Shown: positions 22,793 to 35,630, counted from the stretch's first letter. The stretch: 64,000 nucleotides of DNA from Lamellibrachia columna (GCA_963662155.1 OY759261.1:10136072-10200071), one strand, 5' to 3'. A program made the numbers and translations. The notes: generated from the letters alone by a model not told the origin.

Positions 22793-23930
22793 TGGCTTTC
22801 GTCCATGTGCAATCTGGCGAAGGTGTTTAGAGCGAATTGGATCTCTTCAGCGTGCCGTCGTCTCAGACTAGCATCGACGCCGGACAATGGTCGGAACATT
22901 TACCAATCGCCTCCCTCGATTCGGGAGGTCCCATCGAATATTTGCTACCCGGATTGGTAGACGCCAACCTGGATGCAGCTAATACCTGCTCGAGCGAGCG
23001 ATGGTTACAAAAGGTGATGGACCAAACCTCGACGCCGAGCCGGTGGGTCCTGTGAATAATGACACCCTCTTTTTTGACCTTTTCGACAAACACTTATCTG
23101 TATTGCGCCTTGATCGAAACGGCGTTCAGGTACGGTAGCGAGGCCAAAGACACGTAACTGACGAGTCAACTGAGGTACAAACAGACCGCCAGTCACACGG
23201 ACGCGACAAAGGATACAAACAAAGGGTTGCTGGATCGGGTCGTCGAACAAATGGGACGACTCCACGTTGATTTGTTCTTGCAAGTCCATTTCCTCATCAA
23301 TTGGGTCACCGTCATGAATCCATTTGTACGAAGTAAGGAAGCATTCGCCCTAATGCTAAAAGTTCACACTGTCGACGCCAACATGTTCGCGATAAAAGCC
23401 GCCCTGAGACAGGCCGTCCAAATATCGCATATTATGGCACTCGATTAGGGTACTGCCAAATACCCTTTGTTTCCCGTCCACTGCAAAGTGTACTCCACCA
23501 CTCAAGGGGCCATTTCACACTCGCATCAAAATGTGTTCCTAGGCACCCAGCCGACACGTGTAGTGTCGTGCTGTATTGACGACTCTTTCAATGCGGTGTA
23601 CATGGACTGTCAACAGGTGACCGCCACCGCGGTACATCAGGAGTCAACCTGTTCGCCTCGAACAGCAATGTGTCGCAGGACGATGGGAACGGTCTGACGT
23701 TTCCGTGACGGACACACTTTCTTCGGCTTCGACCTCACCCTGGACGCGTGTGACGGGTCGTGTTGCCACCTGATACAAAAGGCAACCTGCCCATCGAGAT
23801 TCATTTTGCCGCGGCATTCGCTCAGACCGTGAACGTCATCGTGTAAGTTGAATTCGAAGCGGTGCTCGAAATCGACAAGAGCAAGAACGTCATTACTGAT
23901 GGACACCGAACAGGTCGCGACTCCTGTTGA
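22793..23930 (+). pseudogene. Major capsid protein (double jelly-roll) pseudogene
   Basis: Nearly full-length relative of the Polinton/adintovirus hexon family (F54H12.2-like). In order: SELDLFSVP and S-I-D-A-G-Q-W (about 22835-22890), G-G-P-I-E-Y, LHVDLF, KYPLFPVHCK, NVFLG-x-Q-P-T-R-V (about 23530), F-F-G-F-D-L-T-L-D (about 23720) and, after a frame change, TVNVIVY near 23830. Stops interrupt at about 22828, 23053 and 23446, and at least one frameshift lies between 23690 and 23830. The protease follows at once, as in related elements. Confidence 0.85.
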
Positions 23931-23935
23931 GGAAT

Positions 23936-24255
23936 GTGCAAACCAGGATCGTCGTCCACGACGTGATACACAAAGACTGGCTGCCGACGACGAAAGAAGC
24001 TTACCCAATGGTTATCGTGAGCAACACTCACGACTACGATCGACCCATTGAACACTGGATAGGTATTCTCTTCATGTGGGATGATTGACGCGGATTTACT
24101 TCAGAGTCATCTATCTAACGTGTTCGGGCAATACTGCGTTGCTTATTTATTGCTTCGACGTAACCGTGTGTCGATGAACACGTTTACACAGACTTAGTCG
24201 CTAACGAATGTCGCCTGTTCCTTTGGTTTAGAGCTCTCAGAGACGGTAAAATGTA
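23936..24255 (+). pseudogene. Adenain-like protease remnant (right arm)
   Basis: N-terminal part with I-E-H-W (catalytic His region, about 24048) ends at a stop near 24088. The C-terminal part ends with RALRDGKM-like codons and TAG at 24253. Compared with the other copies, about 100 bp between the His and Cys regions is deleted. The catalytic Cys codon has become Phe (F-G-Q-Y-C). Confidence 0.75.
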
Positions 24256-25262
24256 GTATTGTTGCATCACTGTCACGTGTTCCTTAATTGCTTTGTTCAT
24301 TTCTTTCAACCTTGGAGTTTCTGGCGCGGGAGACATCCCCGCAAAGATCATTGTAAAACACTTCACCAAATCTCATCCTTGGAGCATCTGGCGCAATGTT
24401 TGTTCAACCATAACCTCGGGGCCTCTATTTTGAGACGATCCCTCTCATAGATGATACTCGATTTCCCTTCTGAACACATATGACCTTTGACCTCATCATT
24501 GATCAAACCATATCCCCTGCTTGACCTTCGTTCAAAAGGAAATGCCCATAAACATGCCGGGAAGACCCATGTCAACCCTCTAGTGACCGGAATGAGCCAA
24601 TGACTACATCGATGAATACATTGACCGGAAACAATCCAATTTGTCATCCCAACTTTGAAGTTTATAAACCTCTCATCTACAACAACCTATGTTAACGGTA
24701 GGACTCGGTCTTGAATGGAAACCAATGTCAGTTAAATTTCATTATCATTAACCCACAGTCGGCCGGCCTAATTATTATAACACCACGTGGTTGGTTTCGT
24801 AAGTGCGTGCATGATTGGGTGTGTGAGTGCTGGCCTGCTGGCGTGGGTGTGAGCCATCATTCTCAAAAGGTGGCATTGGGAGATGGTGGGGTCATTAATC
24901 ATTATTTTTTAGAATGACGAATTCAAGTATTTAATATATGGTATAATAAAAATAATAAATGTGATGTTGTTATAGTTGTTGGAGATGTGCCTTGGAGAAT
25001 TTGTTGAATGAAAAATCGACAAACACGGTTGAAAATCGACACGCTAAGCGTAACACGGCGATCCTCACTCAGCGTTGATCGCTGGCAGTTCAACACTTAC
25101 TACTACTGAAAAATTAAACAAAAAGAACTAAAGAAAGGTGAAATTATATCTTGTTTATTTAGAGCACTACAAACACAATACAATAACAAGTGTTTGTAAT
25201 GGGATGCGAAATAAATGTGAAATGTTCGCAGTACCAGGTGTCATTCAAGCAGCATTATTAAA
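24240..25262. repeat. Right terminal inverted repeat of the Polinton-type element
   Basis: Inverse of 16712-17735. Landmarks are CATTCTCAAAAGGTGGCA (24858), GAAAATCGACACGCTAAGCG (25031), CAGCGTTGATCGCTGG (25070) and the outer end GCAGCATTATTAAA at 25262. Confidence 0.8.
24363..24647 (-). CDS. Uncharacterised terminal-repeat ORF (right)
   Basis: A 94-codon frame pointing inward, partner of 17242-17517 (VSGQCIHR, PVTRGLTWVFP, GLINDEVKGHMCSEG). It stays open past the point where the left copy stops. Function unknown. Confidence 0.35.
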   Translation of the reverse strand: MTNWIVSGQCIHRCSHWLIPVTRGLTWVFPACLWAFPFERRSSRGYGLINDEVKGHMCSEGKSSIIYERDRLKIEAPRLWLNKHCARCSKDEIW

Positions 25263-25428
25263 CAATTCAAACTTTGGATCGTTTTCGTTGTGATAATTTT
25301 AGGTCGTCTAAGGTATCATAATACTGTTTGATGTCAGTATTGTAAAAAAAAAAATTACGTTAATTTAATCATCAATTAAGAATTCCTCTGCTCTTTTGTT
25401 GATATAACTGTTGATACCCATACCATTG

Positions 25429-25720
25429 CTATCCGTTCTTTGCAGTTCTTCTGCGAAAACTGCAGCCCCGGCCAATGCAGATGGAGCCCCTCGTCAACAT
25501 GTCGTCTCTCCCAACAAAGCGTCCCCACACTTCTATGAATCTCCCACACTTATATTTGCTGAAATAATGCGTTGAATTGACGTGACATACACTTGAGATA
25601 ATAGACAAACACCATGATCTGACTGCGTCACTCTGTGACCAGGGTTCGCGGTCTCTTACATTTGAAAGACTCAAACGACGCGAAATGAGGTAGCTGGCAT
25701 GCCATTTATAGTTATCTCCG
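25429..25720 (+). repeat. Fragment of duplicated paraoxonase upstream region
   Basis: Diverged copy of the segment found before each first-exon copy (TTCTGCAAAACCTGC-like, GCGTGACATACATTTGAGAT-like, ACTGCGTCAC). Its exon part, near 25775, is too degraded to call. Confidence 0.6.
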
Positions 25721-25819
25721 ATGTGTTGTCCAGCAGGCCTTTGGGTTGCTGTCGTCCGCTACCGCTTCTTTTCGAAGTTCGTCGGAGGATGCGACTATAT
25801 TGCATTATAATCTCGCTGT

Positions 25820-26040
25820 CTATACCATTGACTGCAAAAAGCCGGTTATACCGATTATCAAGTTGCCAACATGTTGGCGACTATTTTTTTCAGCTGACAA
25901 CTCAAATGTAGCCGTTATGAGTATGTTCGTATGCATTATCATTATGGCTTTGACAATCTTCTCTGGGATGCCATACGCATGGATAATCCGGAACAGTTTG
26001 TGTCTATCTACACATTCCAAGGCTTTCATAAAGTAGACGA
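25820..26040 (-). mobile_element. LINE reverse transcriptase fragment
   Basis: The minus frame FMKALECVDRHKLFRIIHA then YGIPEKIVKAI matches RT motif A and the following helix of RTE/CR1-like elements. Truncated on both sides. Confidence 0.75.
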
Positions 26041-26269
26041 CACTAATGGCAGTGTTTTAGTTGGCTCTGCTACTTATGTCTGTGTTAATTTCAAAATGTG
26101 ACGACTCACAAGAAGTATACATTGCTACGTTATAAACGCGAATTTGCTGAAGTAAATATCCCACTTTAGCAATTGACCAGATCTAATGTGTGCATACCAT
26201 TACACAATTTCAGAAACCTACTTTGGAAGATTGAAATACCTTTGTATGGATTAGAGTTATTACACTGAT

Positions 26270-26540
26270 AGGGTATACATATGCAGCCTGTTTATATACT
26301 CATTACGTCCGCACATGTAGGCATTGTTGGTAGGAGAAAGTTAATTGTTAAAATTGCCAACGTAAGAGTCAACAGTAGTAATCATATCTGCAATTTATGG
26401 AGGGTGGAGCCATACCATTTCGCAGAGTGGCAGGTCACTCGAAGTTATAAAGCTTCCTTCCTAAATAATTATTGTCATGGCTCAAAACTATATAAACACA
26501 TTATAGCATGAAATGGCATTCTTTCTAAAGGTAGACCAAT
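26270..26540 (-). repeat. Inverted copy of the paraoxonase 3' flank
   Basis: TTATGGAGGGTGGAGCCAT and GGCAGGTCACTCGAAG match the inverse of about 60880-61060 downstream of the intact gene. The position of the AATAAA signal now reads AATAAC on the minus strand. Confidence 0.7.
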
Positions 26541-26579
26541 CATTCGTTATTCGTGGTCGTCCTACAAGTGAAAACCGAT

Positions 26580-26692
26580 CGTGTGTGTGAGTGCGTGAGT
26601 GCGTGTGGGTGAGCTTATGTGTATGTGTGTATAAATGTATGTATGTTTCTGTGCGTTTGGGTGAGTGTGTTTGTGCGTGCGTGCGTGCGTGC

Positions 26693-26739
<47 letters not shown>

Positions 26740-26860
26740 TATGCGTGTGGGTGAGCTTATGTGTATGCGTGTATATATGTATACATGTTTGTGTGTGTTT
26801 AGGTGTGTGTATGTGTGTGTATGTGTGTGTGTGTATGTGTGAGCGCGCGCACATGGCTGT
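26580..26860. repeat. (GT)n-rich low-complexity tract
   Basis: Long GTGTGT, GTGCGT and GTGTAT mixture with a perfect core at about 26697-26736. All ORFs through it are artefacts. Confidence 0.95.
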
Positions 26861-26913
26861 ACGTACATTACTTTATCTTTGCACAATGGAGGTTATGATG
26901 ACAGTTGTAACAT

Positions 26914-28125
26914 TTATGCGTGAGGTACTTCACAAAGAAACAATTGTGTGAATACACAACCAAAAAAGCATATATCGGCGGTAGTGGACAGCGATGCTTG
27001 AAGCAGATATGTGTTGTCCGTCGTTGTAGTACGTCTCCGCAATGTCTGTCACTTTGGAATGTTTGGACAACGTCAGCAGCAGCACCTGCGCCGAAAATCA
27101 TGACGTGAAATCGCAATAAGATAATTGTCAATTCCAATATATTGTGTAGATAGAAAGAACAATACTGGAGACCTTGGCAAACACTCACCTACGACACATC
27201 CGAACCCAGAAAAACTATACTCAAACGCGCATGTTCGCACGCACGCAGACACGCATGCACATGCTGGTACAAGGGCATATCACACACATACACGCCCTTT
27301 TTCAATTTAACTGATATTAAATGCCGGAGGTATTATGCATGGACACTGAAGGCAACGGTATTGAAATGTTGCGTATCGTCCACAACAAAATCTTTATGGT
27401 GCATTATTCAGATAACACTGCCTAAAATATATTGCCTGCGACTGAATCACTCCATGTTACAATTGTCCTAATAAACGCCGATTAAGTGAATTTACTGCTT
27501 CAAAAAATCAACTTGCCTGAACTGATTTCATTAAGCCGGGTTCACTGTTCCTGCGAAGGCGACCTGACGGTGTGAGGCGGCGTCGCGTGGTTCACCAGCG
27601 CCTGGCCGTCCGGGTGCCCCGCCACCCACAAGTGTCCAGAAACCACGTCAACATTGATGTTTCCGACAAGCATTCCCAGAGGAACCACATGAAACCCACC
27701 AACTATCTGACTAACTGATTTACTGATTAATTAAGTAACTAAACCAATAACTAGCTAATTAACTAACGTCCAACGTGATAGCAATCGTATTATTTAGAAA
27801 TAACTAAATAATCATCTTTACAGGTTTTATATCCGTATATATGATGCTATATAAATAAAACAAATTATTATTACTAGAAAAACTTCGTAGTTCATTCGTC
27901 ACAGGCATAATTCTACCAATTGCCTCAGGCCGATATGCCACCAATACTCTCGAGATGTTTTATGGGAACGTAAAATGTATTATCAGGAACAACCGCGTCA
28001 ACCACGTGATGCAATACCCATTGAATGTTCAAAATGTTGAAGGGCGCGTGAATTTAGACCCATGGTACTTGTGTTGGCATATACTAGTATAATATATTTT
28101 TATTTTACTGCGACCTCAGGCATAT

Positions 28126-28214
<89 letters not shown>

Positions 28215-28697
28215 TTCTACTATAATAACTATAAACCTCCAAGATGGCGCTATGTACTCTCAAACGGTTCACGAACTACATTATTCGCCGCGGGCGCTTG
28301 GTTTCTGCGATTGTTGGAAGTCATTGTTTTATGTAGCGAACATTTGAGTTACCACATACACCACTGATAACCCTTTGTTTACGAGGTATTTCGAAAGAAT
28401 AAATGTCATTCGTTGGTCGCAGATTAATCCCTAAATACAAACATACGCTAGCTCCATTATAGTTATTACTTGTTAATCGACGGGAAGCTAACGGTGACAT
28501 CAGGCCGCAGGCAAAGATAGTTCCAAAGAAAACGTCTTGTGTTGCACAAATTCTTGCTGGAGTTGCGGTCTCTCCAAATGCTGAGACCGGTAGGAGAGAA
28601 TGTGGATCTGTCGAGGTCGCCTTCGATGTCGATCGCGTGGGGCCCGTGTTTGGGCTTCTCGAAGTCAAACAGCAATATTTCACCCCTACTCTGTGCC
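26914..28697 (-). pseudogene. Paraoxonase-family pseudogene, copy 2 (exons 9, 8, 4)
   Basis: Exon 9 (26914-27085) has a 1-bp gain that shifts the C-terminal frame. Exon 8 (27551-27688) keeps length and an open frame and has a more ancestral LWVAGHPDG core, but the acceptor AG has become AT and the donor GT has become GA. Exons 5-7 are deleted. Exon 4 (28558-28697) lacks 8 bp after its acceptor and has a GC instead of GT donor. Exon 2 (28962-29013) and exon 1 (30770-30834) lie upstream. Exon 3 is missing. Intronic homology to the intact gene is evident. Dead. Confidence 0.87.
28127..28211. repeat. (GT)n microsatellite
   Basis: About 42 uninterrupted GT units, in the part of the pseudogene copy 2 intron that corresponds to the region around 56030 in the intact gene, where no such expansion exists. 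Confidence 0.97.
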
Positions 28698-28961
28698 CTG
28701 TCCAACAACTGAGACGAGTTTAGGTTAAAAATAACATTATTTCGTTATGTATCTCTGCTACGACATCAACGTTTTCCCGACTATCTTCTTCACCATTATC
28801 TACGTTGACGACGATTGTATTGACACTGAAGGCGGTTATTATCGTCGTAGTCAAGTTAAATTAACAATTCCAGCAAGTCGCTCCTGTAATCTTATTTTAC
28901 ATTATTTTAATGGTGTATGTTTACATGAAATGTGTAATAAACATGTGTTTGTATGCATACG

Positions 28962-29013
28962 TCAACAGCTTGGCTGTTGGTTACATACCGTCTTGTGGAA
29001 AGAAAATGTCCAT
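28962..29013 (-). pseudogene. Paraoxonase exon 2 remnant (copy 2)
   Basis: On minus, TTTTCAG then ATGGAC...TTTCTTTCCACAAGACGG matches exon 2 of the intact gene (54814-54884). It breaks off before the PGI codons and contains a TGA. Confidence 0.75.
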
Positions 29014-29329
29014 CTGAAAACGTAAACTATATAACATGGAGATACGATACGTGTATGACGCTATTGCTTGGCTTCATCTCAGTTATTTCAGCTCATCACA
29101 GGTATATTGACGCACATAATGTGTCAACAAGGCATCATATTGATTAGATAAGGAATCTCAGGTCAGCATGGGGCCATAGAGCGGCCGTTGCCATGAACCA
29201 CCGGTGTTTGGACATGCCAAGGAGCTAAACCAATACATGACGTAAATATGTACAAATTGCAACCACTAGGTTGTGCTTTTAGGCTGTTTACCAAAAGTGA
29301 TTTGGAATTGTCCCACTCTTCCTAACACA

Positions 29330-29935
29330 CAATGCAGTGTTTGAGATATTAATCCGCTTTGGCCTATCCTTGCTGAAAATGTGCGTTGAAGTCAGATGAC
29401 GCGTATGTCATATTGCAAGATAAAGGTGCACAATTGACAATATCGGTTGAACACGTTTGGTTACTATGGTTGGAGACATTTCAACTGATACTTTTGAAAG
29501 TGTGGAGCAATTTCCAACAACTAATTTGCTTACGGAACCACTCGAACTGTGTGAGTCGGATAACGCCTTCGACTCACCTAAGAAAACAAATCAAAGCAGG
29601 AATCATTGCACAACTTGATAATGTCAGTGTGGAACGTTGCACGCGTTCCACAAGAGTGGATATTAAAAAAAAAATATCTTACTGTTTATATGAGATAGAA
29701 GATACATTAGTGTATTATAATGACACAGGTAAACCACTCCTCTTAGTAGCTGGCAAAGTACCCGCAAGGGAGTTCCTCAATCTTCTAGCGGTCTGTATTA
29801 CAAATGTTTTTTTTTTATATATACGAAGGATGCACCGTAAAAATAACCATATACAATTAGCGTCCCTTCCGTCAAGTACCAGAATAAAGGAATCGAACAA
29901 AACCGTCTACGTTGTTGTATTTGTCTATTAAAAAA
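29330..29935 (+). repeat. Dispersed repeat B with long antisense ORF (copy 2 intron 1)
   Basis: Plus ORF 29386-29931 (181 codons) contains LLWLETFQLI and SPRITPST-like text; another frame gives D-I-S-T-D-T-F-E-S-V-E-Q-F-P. That second frame recurs on minus at 53959-54354. It lies antisense within intron 1 of copy 2. I do not recognise a protein family; probably a transposon fragment. Confidence 0.5.
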
Positions 29936-29984
29936 GTCGACCCCTTGGGACGACAGGGATTGTGGGCACAGCTGAGGAAATATC

Positions 29985-30480
29985 GTTGCATCAATAATTT
30001 GTAGACATATTCGAGGCACTGAATTCAGGTATGATGGAATTGGAGAAGCGCATAAGCAAGGCACGGTTAACTTTTGTTCGTCTGCATAAGCATATGTGAA
30101 TGAGATTTACCATTAGTAAATCATAGCGAAATGTTCGGAGCATAGAGCAATAGCAGTTTCCACGCTGCTCTATGGAGTTGAAGCATAGACTATGCACCGA
30201 AATCATGTTAGGAAACGGCATGCCTTGCTGGTGATACATGGGTATAACATGGAATATACGCATACCCAAAAAGGACAAACTCTAATAAGCAAACACCCAG
30301 AGCACGTATAAATGACAAAGACAAATAAGGCGGCTCGAATAGATGACAACAGACTTCCTAAAGAAATGTTGTACTTCCAACTCTCGGAAGGTATTAGAAG
30401 CAGGGGTCGCCTCACCCTTAGATTCAAAGATGAAGTAATGTTAACATTGAATAAAATAAACATACACTTCAAGTGATCCA
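29985..30480 (+). mobile_element. LINE C-terminal remnant (copy 2 intron 1)
   Basis: Contains LYGVEA, then ARIDDNRLPKEMLYFQL and RGRLTLRFKDEV, the recognisable tail of a non-LTR retrotransposon ORF2. Broken by stops. Antisense to the paraoxonase copy, as in the other duplicates. Confidence 0.75.
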
Positions 30481-30769
30481 AGCGAGCATTAATAATCGGA
30501 CAGAGACTGGCAGCGAGAGGTGGTAGTTTTCCGATTGATGTGTCTAGCATAGACAACAGAAGAATGATCTTTATCGATATGCAATAAAGCAATATATTAT
30601 ACCGTTAACTGTTGTGCATAGAATAAATATGTGGTAACAATATACGTTTAATTAAACAACTATATAACTGAGTATTGAATAATGTTGTTATGTAAATAAC
30701 AATTGAAACTAGCACGAGCACATCTAGAAGAATCAACTAAAACAAAATAGCCTATTGTTAAGGACTTAC

Positions 30770-30834
30770 GCTGACTGGTTGCACAAGAATGTAGTGTAGC
30801 CAATGGTACATATAATGACAATGTGTTGGAACAT
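30770..30834 (-). other. Paraoxonase first-exon copy c (open, donor kept)
   Basis: 65 bp, ATG, no stop, GTAAGT donor, phase 2. Predicted peptide MFQHIVIICTIGYTTFL... It is the natural exon 1 of pseudogene copy 2. Confidence 0.7.
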
Positions 30835-31090
30835 GGTTACTTCGGCCTACGAGCTTGGAACATACGCGACAGCAGACGACAGCAACGACGAATGAGACAG
30901 CATTTTGAAGACAAATCTCGACTGTCTTACAAATGCAATCGAGCGCGAAGCCTGGTCGTATTGCTATGCAGTCGGTTGGTGATGTATGTTAATGACATCA
31001 GCTGTATATCACGCCTATTCATCGAACTAGTTCAACAGCTATGCGTGGGTGAAGTCTTGGATTCGTAGATTTGCGTGGATGCTCATTCAC
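30835..31090 (-). repeat. Duplicated paraoxonase upstream region
   Basis: Inverse of the segment upstream of 52612 and of the other first-exon copies. The plus-strand ORF 30823-31068 (RRQQRRMRQHFE) is an antisense reading of this segment. Confidence 0.6.
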
Positions 31091-31439
31091 ACGCATGTGA
31101 TTATGTACACATTATGCAACTACACTCTACAAACCTCGAATCAAACCAGGGTTTGCTCAAGTATCAACCAGAAGTCCATGGATGATGTTACATTTTGTTT
31201 CGCTCAGTTACTTCTGAATAATGTACCGACATATCAGTTTCCACTTCACATAGCAAGTGCGTGTAGACAGTGTTTTTGTTTAATTAGCCTGTAATTATAT
31301 GTTGATAAATTGTTTAATAAGACGTAGATATTCCACGCCCAATAACAATTTTCCACTGATAGTCATAGTACCGTTCAGCTGGTCATGTGCGCACGGGCAA
31401 ACTAAAACGACGCACGCACGCAGGCACGCACGCAAACAA

Positions 31440-31640
31440 TTACTTGATCATTTATTGAATGTCCTCTACGAGAAAGAATACTTCCCAATATCCAAACTAC
31501 AGTGATCCTTTACTAATGTAACATCACGCCCTTTAGTTATATTATATTTGTTGAGTGAGACTATTTATATAAATTGTTTAATATCCATTCAATATCTTAA
31601 ACAAGTTCAATTTGACCTCATCTTAACTGAGTTGCTTCTA
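31440..31640 (-). mobile_element. LINE 3' end fragment
   Basis: The minus strand matches the LINE tail also seen at 45640-46020 and, as protein, at 59997-60413 (stretch before the KYSFSQRVINEWN-type end). Many stops. Confidence 0.55.
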
Positions 31641-31879
31641 CGGTTGTTAAACAAATGTTTTTTAGTAGTTCTCTAAAATTAACTTATCTGAGTTTTGTAT
31701 TCGTTCAAACATTTTTAGCTTGTATTAAATAAATTAGGCCTAACTGTTTTATGCATAGTTATCTTTTTATCCGTGTGTTATTTTTAAATAATGGTATGAG
31801 GTTTGCCTTTTTCCATTCAAAAGGAACCATACCCTATTTTAATGACAGGTTTAACGCTTTTGTAAGTGGTCCATCTAAC

Positions 31880-34140
31880 GGCATGCGAGGTGGGGTGACA
31901 ACGAGACGATCGGTGGAAATCCTGTTTTGCACGGCGAACGACTCAATGGCGGGAAGCGTTAACAGTCACGACGATCTTGAGTTCACCGTCACTGACGACA
32001 TGCTTGCAAACTTAACCCTTTCGCCGCCCCATACATTAACACAGCTAACCGTGGTAGCGGAACCCCCTAAAGCTGTGAAAAAGGCAAAGGGAGAGGAAAA
32101 AACAAAAACAATGTTATGTATTCCACAGTGCAAACATAAAGAAAAGAAACGTGCTGCATGGTACAATGCCAACTTTCCCAGCTTCGCCGCGTGCAGTTAT
32201 CATTCGTGAAGACAACTGCCCATTGTTGTAATATATCTGGTGGATAAAATGTCCAACCTCGAAGAGACAATGCAGGTACAATAAAACAATGCCGAATTAA
32301 TCAATCTGATGAAGGCGCAGTGTAATGCAATTGATTCCATCAGGAATAAAAACTGTGCTCTGGTCGGAAAAGAGAGATGAATGAAAAACTTTACAAACTT
32401 CATCGGACTTGGCAAATCTGAGTCAAGCGCGTACTGAACACGAATGCTATGCCGCAGTAACAAGTAGTAAGACAAGCAGAGTTTCATGTTTGATGATCAG
32501 ATTGTACGAGATATCCACAAAATCACCACTGCGGACATTGAACCGGTGGCCTTGCATACAAAAACTAGGGCTACGCCAAAAAAATACGAATTGCTATCCA
32601 GAGGAGTGAGGTAAACAATCAGGCTGACGAACTCACTAACTTTTGTAGCGAGGTAGTCATGGGTGACGCGGACATGAAACAAGTGAAGCAGTCAATGCAA
32701 ATTTTACCATCAGGAATAAAACCTCACCAGCAGTGCATCGGAGAACGTCAGCAGTGTAACGATCAGCAGTGTTTTGCCCAATACAACAGGGGCACACGAT
32801 GAAAGCTTTCTGTTCCACGGGGTGAAAATGTTAATGCATAACGTCTCACTAGCGGCTTTTAAGCATCGTGAAGACGGAGCTCAATGTGGGTCCTCTTCGT
32901 AGAAGGGCTGCAACACATCAAAACCGACTGGCAGAAGGCCGCCGAAATAGGACCGCTCCTAGTGGCACGCATGAACGACGTTGCCTGCATGAATGTCACC
33001 GACACCTGGTTTAGGAGCTACATGGATTAGAAGTATATCGGACTAGAAGGTTTCTGTTGGAAAGGAGGGACCGGGTGGAGAGAGGAGGTGGATGTGCAGC
33101 GTGCTATGTGGCGGTTCCATTATATTGAAGATCATCAGCACGAAATGCTATGAATTAGATTGAAGCACCCCCATCTATCGGTTGACGAATTTTTGCCAAA
33201 TCTTTTGGTTTTGTAGCGCCAATGCGCTCGGATTTTCCGAGGATATTGGCGCCACATAAGTCATTTTATTATTTTTTTATTATGAAAATACGAAGACAGT
33301 ACTCTTGTATTATTATTGCGTGCATCTATCATTCACCAGGTGTTGACAACGGCTCTTTGCAGAAGTACCTGATAATTAACCTGGACACTGTTTTCGACGT
33401 AACCGAGACTGTGGTGTTATTTTGTGTGGAAATTTCAATCAATTAAAAAACTCATTTTTACGCACATTTTATAGATTCGAACAAATTGGTAACATAGCCG
33501 CACGTCATCGAGCAATATTAGAAAACATGTGGTATAACGTGTCACCTGTTTACGGTAGTCCGACACTGCTTGACGAAGTGGAAACATCAGACCACAAGAT
33601 TATGTTACTGGTCCAATCGTGTCTCACAATATTTGACACATATATCCCACAGCATCACAATTGCTCCACCAGTTTTACTAGTCAAAAATTGCAACACTCG
33701 AGGAATTATCGACACTTGACTGGTGGAAAAACGTTAAGCTTCTGATGGGAAAGTCTCTTGACAGCAACAGTGATATGCAGGGCCTGGCCAATAAATACAC
33801 TAATGGGGATATGGACAGCTTGGTCAACTCTATGAATGTTTTTTTTTGTGTGAGTGTGTGAAGGTTTACCAAGATTGCAACCCTCTCACCCAATATTTGA
33901 CGCCGAACAACCGCTGCCAGCGGAGTTCGTTATCAACGTGACATATACATATGTTGCTCTTAAAATGGGGAAGGTTAACAAAGCCACTGTACCTGACAAC
34001 ATTCCACCACCATGGGCATTGACAGATTTTCGGACCGTCTAGCGGCACCGTTCACAACTATCTTTAACAGCTCACATGGGAAAGAAGTACTACCCAAACT
34101 ATGAAAGTTAGCAACTATCATTTCGTTGACATTATACCTA
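31880..34140 (+). mobile_element. Degenerate CR1/Jockey-like LINE, ORF1 to RT start
   Basis: In order: a frame with FCTANDSMAGSVNSHDDLEF (31910-32090, shared with 44517-44790), a coiled-coil-like SNLEETMQ region (32250-32370), an SGNH-hydrolase-like stretch (NVSSVTIS-VLP, about 32735) and an AP-endonuclease-like part (MNVTDTWFRSY, CIIIACIYHSPGVDNGS, 32990-33450). An RT-entry linker ends at 34110 (FTTIFNSSHGKEVLPKL). The better-preserved relative is 50794-52310 on minus. Many stops; not functional. Confidence 0.75.
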
Positions 34141-34239
34141 TTTCGCTGACTCCAATTCAGGTAAAGGTGTTGGGTCACTTGTTCTGGGTCAATATTTGTA
34201 TTAAACCACATATTGGAGGTAGTTTGGAATAATGGCAGG

Positions 34240-34980
<741 letters not shown>

Positions 34981-35581
34981 AAGCAATGTTGCCCAGACAC
35001 TCCGAAAGAAGGAAAGAGCTATGTGTAACAATTTGTATCACTTATTATCCCCATACCCCCATAATACTATACGACTATGTAAATAGTGTAGCATTTGCAT
35101 TTGATTTAGAACTAGCCAACTCTATGTAGCAAACACTGATGTGTTTGAGATTCACAAACGCATTGGGCTGTCATTGCGTTGAGTGTGCACTGAAGACAGA
35201 TGACGCGTCTACCACGTTGAAGTATAAAACTGCAACACAGACGCGATCGAAGGATCACTTCTGCTTATTACGGTTGGACATTTCTACTGATACTTGAAAG
35301 AGTGGAACAATCTCCAACTGCTAATTTGCTTACCACCCGAAGTATATGAGACGAATACAAATTTCATAGCATATGCATGATGTGTTTACATATATGATTA
35401 GCTCTGATTATTATTTACTACGTTAACGCATTTCTATTGGCCTCTATGACTGTTTTTATTTTGTAAGACATCCATGTTCCAATACATATGCATGTCATTT
35501 CATGTGAATGTATATGCATCCCATACGTGCGTACATGCGTTTGCACATGAATGTACGTGCGTGAGTGAGTGCGTACGTGTG

Positions 35582-35630
35582 CGGTAGCGCCATCACCAAG
35601 ATAGTTCCTTGTGAAGAACACCGTGCGTAA
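35582..35630 (+). pseudogene. Exon-9-like tail of a paraoxonase copy
   Basis: About two thirds identical by eye to the last 48 bases of the intact gene: GGTAGCGCCATCACC, CCTTGTGAAGAACACCG, then a stop. Like tails stand at 39042-39090 and 47324-47374, each followed by the same GCAGCCAA-type sequence. Short, so chance or a shared repeat is possible. Confidence 0.4.

Larger units (their letters stand above)
16712..25262. mobile_element. Decayed Maverick/Polinton (adintovirus-like) element
   Basis: About 8.55 kb bounded by inverted repeats that both begin TTTAATAATGCTGC (16712 inward; 25262 inward on minus). The arms pair for about 1.6-1.7 kb and include genes: both carry a capsid 3' end, an adenain-like protease and a terminal ORF, in mirror image. 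The unique interior holds an integrase remnant (21837-22290) and the 5' part of the capsid gene. No family-B DNA polymerase or packaging ATPase was recognised, and every viral-type frame is broken. I infer a dead element whose left end was replaced by an inverted copy of its right end. No clear target-site duplication was seen. Confidence 0.8.
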
